Shown: positions 60,710 to 64,000 of the stretch, in pieces
Layout: the number at the start of each line of letters is the position of its first letter
Position numbering within the stretch: position 1 is the stretch's first letter
Assembly (NCBI GenBank): GCA_963822765.1
Contig: CAWGJL010000007.1
Span: 1-64,000, forward strand
DNA length: 64,000 nucleotides
Direction: 5' to 3'
From: Palsa-504 sp963822765
GTDB taxonomy: Bacteria > Actinomycetota > Actinomycetes > Streptosporangiales > Streptosporangiaceae
Made by a program: the position numbers and the translations under genes
Notes under the pieces: model-generated
Seen by the model: the letters and a program-made list of their open reading frames with translations, nothing else
The model's database searches: none
Told to the model about the DNA's origin: nothing

Positions 60710-61551
60710 GTGTCGTTCGTGGCGGTGAATGCGGAGCAGGCCGAGGACTGGAACGGGGCGAGCGGGCGGGAGTTCATCGAGCAGCGTGAGCGGCATAAGC
60801 AGATGCTGGGCCGGCTGAGGACGCGGTTGCTGGCCGCCGCGCAGATCGAGGATGGGGAGAACGTTCTCGACATCGGGCCCAGCTGCGGTGAGATGACCAT
60901 CCTCGCCGCACGCGCCACCGGCAGCGGGCACGCTCTGGGCGCGGACCTGTCCCAGATCCTGGTAGCCGAAGCGCGCCGGCTCGCCGCTGCTGCTGGCGTC
61001 GCTAACGTCAGGTTCGAGGTTGCTGACGCTCAGGTGCACCAGTTCGGGGCCGGGAGCTTCGATGTGGTGCTGAGCAGTTCGGTGTCATGTTCTTCGATGA
61101 CGCGGCGGCGGCGTTCGCCAACTTGAGGAGGGCGCTGCGGCGCGGCGGCAGGCTGGCGTTCCTGTGCTGGCGCACTCGCGAGGAGAACCCCGTCTTTACC
61201 TCCGGGTTCGCCGAGGCCGCGGCTGTCCTCGGCCTTCGCGAGATGCCCGGGCCGGGTGCTGCTTTCTCCCTCGCCGATACCGGCGTGGTGGGCGCGTTGC
61301 TGAGGGGCGCGGGGTTCGGCGGCATCGAGTTCGTGAAGGCGGATGAGCCGATGCTCATCGGCCGTGACGTGGACGACGTGCTTGAGTACGAGCGTGCTTC
61401 CCCGACTGCCACCGAGGTGCTGACCGGGCTCGGCTCAGCACAAGCCGCCGAACTGACCGGACAGGTCCGGGACCGCCTGGCGGCGTACGCCTCGCCAGAT
61501 GGCGTGATCATGCCAGGCGCGGCGTGGCTGGTCACGGCGCAAGCTGTATGA
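60710..61551 (+). pseudogene. Class I SAM-dependent methyltransferase, frameshifted
   Basis: The first half starts at GTG 60710. It has SAM motif I 'NVLDIGPSCGEMTILAARA' and motif II-like 'GADLSQILVAEARRLAA', up to 'GSFDVVLS'. One base is missing near 61077. The following frame continues 'FGVMFFDDAAAAFANLRRAL' and 'GGRLAFLCWRTREENPVF' to 61551. Restored, the protein has about 280 residues and resembles UbiE/small-molecule methyltransferases. Gg-to-g loss at 'agcaggttc' is the simplest cause, so a sequencing error is possible. Confidence 0.75.
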
Positions 61552-61834
61552 ACCGGCCCTCTACCGCTGTACCGCACCCGGCGCTTCAGTTCACGCGAGC
61601 AGAGCCACACAGACTGGCTTGTTATGCGAGACACCGTCCCAGCGACAATCAGCGGACAGGATCACGCCTATCGGCGGGTACGCGTGCGCATACCCGGCGC
61701 AGACTATTACGCTTCGTGACCTCCTGGACCGCTTGTTCCGGGCCGCCGCGGGCGGCGGCCCGGACACGGTCGCGATGATGGCGGGTCGGGCATTCTCACG
61801 ATATGGACACCGGCGGGTTTCCGGACTGCGGCCG

Positions 61835-62395
61835 TGCGCAGCTGTGGACGTGCATTACCTGAGCACCGCCGGCGCCCGGACGGCAGCCGTGGTGGCCGCC
61901 GATGCCGCCTTCGCGCACCTGTTGGCCGAACGCACCGCCGTGGGACCCGGGTACCGCCCTACCAGCCCGGTGAGTTCCGCTGGCGTGAGATCCCGCCGCT
62001 GCGCGCGGTCCTGGACGGTCGGAGCGGCCTGGGCTGGCTATGACGGCTCCGATTGGCCCCACCATGACGTCCTAACCACTGGGCCTGCTGATCGTCGACG
62101 GGTACGCCGATCTGGACCCCCATGGCCGGCCGGCCTCGGTGCCGATGCGCACGCCGCGTTCGGCATCGCGGTGATCGGGGTGGCCAAGTCCCGGTTCCGC
62201 GCGGCGACCCACGCGGTCCCGGTCCTGCGCGGATCCTCCGTGCGCCCGCCGGTCGTCACCGCGGTCGGGATGCCCGCAGCCGACGCCGCGGACCTGGTCC
62301 GCCGCATGGCCGGCCGGTACCGGCTGCCCGACGCGCTGCGCCGCGCCGACGCCCTCGCCCGGGCAGGCCCGCCCGCAGCCACCATGAACGGCTGA
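61835..62395 (+). pseudogene. nfi: Endonuclease V, multiply broken
   Basis: Segments of endonuclease V can be followed through several frames. 'AVDVHYLSTAGARTAAVVAA' is the first, with the catalytic Asp in 'VDVHY'. The others are 'VPPYQPGEFRWREIPPLRAV', 'LLIVDGYADLDPHGRPG' and 'AFGIAVIGVAKSRFRAATHA'. The breaks are a one-base loss near 61945, an extra piece of about 45 bases with stops near 62040, and a further shift near 62120. The enzyme normally nicks DNA beside deaminated adenine. This copy is clearly dead. Confidence 0.7.
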
Positions 62396-62501
62396 CCTAC
62401 GCAGACGCGCGGAACGCGGCATGAGAGTAAGCCGACCCGACCACACTTGGGCTGATCGATTTGACCAAAGAGTTGCGTCACAGCGGGATTCGGACCGTAA
62501 A

Positions 62502-62840
62502 GTGTCCTCCGTGGCGGCCACCATAGAGCATCCAGATATTAGATACGTGGTATACCCCGTGCACCTCGACGGCCGTCGAACGGGAGCGGCACCCAGGTTG
62601 CGGCACGACCCTGACTGCAGCCACTTCGAGTGGCGAGACGGCACCATTCTGGGAACGCCTGAACTGGCGACAGAAGAACAGATGCATTCTCTTCGCGCCT
62701 GCAAGACTTGTATCGCGGCCCATGCCGAGTCTCCAAAGGGTGCACGCTCAAGCATAAAGGATGGAAGGATCGGTGAGGTCTGTCCCAACTGCAACCAGGC
62801 TATGTCCTTGACGGGTGTCTGCGACAACTGCAGCTGGTAG
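62502..62840 (+). CDS. Hypothetical zinc-ribbon protein
   Basis: This protein has about 112 residues from GTG 62502; the frame is open to ATG 62421. 'DPDCSHFEW' and 'LRACKTCIAAHAES' give one Cys set. The C-terminus 'EVCPNCNQAMSLTGVCDNCS' is a clear four-Cys zinc ribbon. The N-terminal part has 'YVVYPVHLDGRRTGAAPRLR'. I recognise no family. It could be a nucleic-acid-binding or adaptor protein. Confidence 0.55.
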   Translation: MSSVAATIEHPDIRYVVYPVHLDGRRTGAAPRLRHDPDCSHFEWRDGTILGTPELATEEQMHSLRACKTCIAAHAESPKGARSSIKDGRIGEVCPNCNQAMSLTGVCDNCSW

Positions 62841-62938
62841 TCAGTCCGGGATGAAGACCGCAACCATGACGACGCCGCGGATGTACCGGAACGCGGCAAA
62901 GAGGATAACCAAAACAGGATAATTTCGGTTTGAAGCAC

Positions 62939-63913
62939 CTACAACCAGCCTTCCCCCTTGGCGATCTCGACTGCTTCTGAGTGGGTCCGCGCACCGAGTT
63001 TGTGCATCAGGGCTGACATGCGGAACCTGGCCGAGTCCTGCGTTATTTGCAGCCCATCAGCTATTTCACCGACGGAATTACTTCCGGCAAGTGCCGCAAG
63101 CAACTGCAACTCAAATGATGAAAGCGGACTCTTGCGAAGCTTGTTCCGATGCCGATCTGGGAATCGATAGGTTTCTGGATCGAGGAGATTAATCAAGTCA
63201 ATCAGGTTGTGTTGAAGTGCCACGAGTCGCGGGTGCGACGGATCGTCGATAGCGGCGACGTTCTCGACCGAAGCTGACATACTGGCGAACCAGCGCTCAA
63301 AGGTAGGTTCAGAATCCAGTTTCTGACAGAACTCCGCATAACCAACGCTGGTCGGCCCACCATCAGGGCGTACATCAATCATTATTTCGCCAATTGCGCG
63401 CTGATCCGCCCGAAAGATTCGGAACAGAGAGTCGGGAAACGAATTGGAAGAGGAATTAGGAAATGCGTCCGAGCTGAGTATTCCGGTAGCTTTGGAGAAT
63501 AGATTTATGAGTTCACGGTTATCTTTATTATTTCCGAGTTCCAAGAACTGCACTCTACGGCGAACGATCTCCATCCAGGCCAGATATTGCGCGAAGACAA
63601 AAACGGTACTGCGCTTGGCGTATGCACGCTCCTCTTCTGAGCCATGTAGAAAGTAGGCTCCGAGGAAAAACTGATCTACGATATTGAAGATCCTGCTTTG
63701 CAGGTCGAATGCCGCCCATAGCAACGGATCGCGAACCTGGCTCATCAAATCTTGCCGCTCCTCGTATCTGAGGCGGGCTGCATGCTGCTGGTCGATTTCA
63801 GCCTGCAGCTCCAATCGTTGCCTGCCTGCCCGGGCGCTCAGCAATGCAGTGATCATGACACTACCCAGCGCCACCACGGCAGAGATTATGGAAACCGTCA
63901 CTTCAACACTCAT
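62939..63913 (-). CDS. Membrane-anchored protein with C-terminal LuxR-type HTH
   Basis: This protein has 324 residues from ATG 63913. Residues 5-27 form one membrane helix ('VSIISAVVALGSVMITALLS'), followed by a long helical cytoplasmic region (residues 28-250). The end is a LuxR/GerE-like HTH: 'LSSFELQLLAALAGSNSVGE', 'IADGLQITQDSARFRMSALM' and 'HKLGARTHSEAVEIAKGEGW'. A one-pass transcription factor that stays on the membrane is unusual for this HTH class. The gene has lower GC than most of the window. I cannot assign the middle region; it contains no receiver domain. Confidence 0.7.
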   Translation of the reverse strand: MSVEVTVSIISAVVALGSVMITALLSARAGRQRLELQAEIDQQHAARLRYEERQDLMSQVRDPLLWAAFDLQSRIFNIVDQFFLGAYFLHGSEEERAYAKRSTVFVFAQYLAWMEIVRRRVQFLELGNNKDNRELINLFSKATGILSSDAFPNSSSNSFPDSLFRIFRADQRAIGEIMIDVRPDGGPTSVGYAEFCQKLDSEPTFERWFASMSASVENVAAIDDPSHPRLVALQHNLIDLINLLDPETYRFPDRHRNKLRKSPLSSFELQLLAALAGSNSVGEIADGLQITQDSARFRMSALMHKLGARTHSEAVEIAKGEGWL

Positions 63914-64000
63914 GAGCCAAGTTTGGCGTCCGAGGGCCAGTCAACGGTAGGTGTCACAAAGGGTTTCTCGAGGACGGTACCTCATTACTCGCAAGATGAA

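Overview
The window is high-GC DNA with many GTG starts. It carries two NarL/SARP-era actinobacterial hallmarks: F420-type PPOX oxidoreductases and an ECF42 sigma factor with DGPF/YCII partners. Its integrases and tRNA-linked attachment sites are of the kind found in actinomycete integrative elements (AICEs), and it has many NACHT-type STAND NTPases. All this points to a filamentous actinomycete. No ribosomal or core metabolic operon is present; this is an accessory, plastic chromosome region.

Layout. 1-2.5 kb: IS1634 and IS110 transposase remnants. 2.6-6.7 kb: a NarL-type two-component system (regulator frameshifted) beside an ABC exporter reduced to two stubs, with a lipase-like hydrolase between them. 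6.9-7.8 kb: a PhyH dioxygenase. 8.0-13.2 kb: a Tn554-like cluster of tyrosine recombinases plus a TnpC-like protein. 13.9-18.5 kb: an MFS exporter, two YCII proteins with their ECF42 sigma factor, and a GNAT enzyme. 18.5-19.9 kb: a DUF899 gene bracketed by inverted 3' ends of ISAs1-type elements. 20-25 kb: a VOC protein, several decayed fragments, and a Doc/RHH toxin-antitoxin pair with a perfect operator palindrome. 25.2-28.5 kb: a DUF6431 / DDE transposase / AAA ATPase transposon. 28.8-33.8 kb: a lower-GC stretch with an orphan MafI-like immunity gene, an RHH protein, a charged-helix protein and a membrane NACHT NTPase whose Walker B motif contains an eight-copy 9-bp repeat. 34.5-38.2 kb: the end of an AICE (excisionase, integrase, tRNA-Thr 3' half) and a second integrase. 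38.3-42.4 kb: an NmrA protein, small genes, a tRNA-Phe 3' half and a third integrase. 42.6-47 kb: a large STAND NTPase and an ECF sigma factor. 47.7-51.1 kb: a locus with a Cys-rich peptide, a GRDP-like protein, a chagasin-type inhibitor and a papain protease fused to seven propeller repeats. 51.2-57.1 kb: a GNAT enzyme, a lipoprotein and a third NACHT NTPase. 57.3-64 kb: a recombinase remnant with a cluster of palindromic repeats, PPOX, peroxiredoxin/TetR with paired operators, a sigma remnant, a methyltransferase, a decayed endonuclease V and a membrane-anchored LuxR-type HTH protein.

How it fits together. Three STAND NTPases, a toxin-antitoxin pair, an orphan immunity protein and a protease/inhibitor pair are interleaved with four integrase-type modules, so this reads as a conflict/defence island assembled by repeated insertion. 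The least expected unit is the chagasin-papain-propeller locus. Many genes are broken by single-base shifts, and most of these sit in short homopolymers. Some apparent pseudogenes may therefore be sequencing errors rather than real decay.
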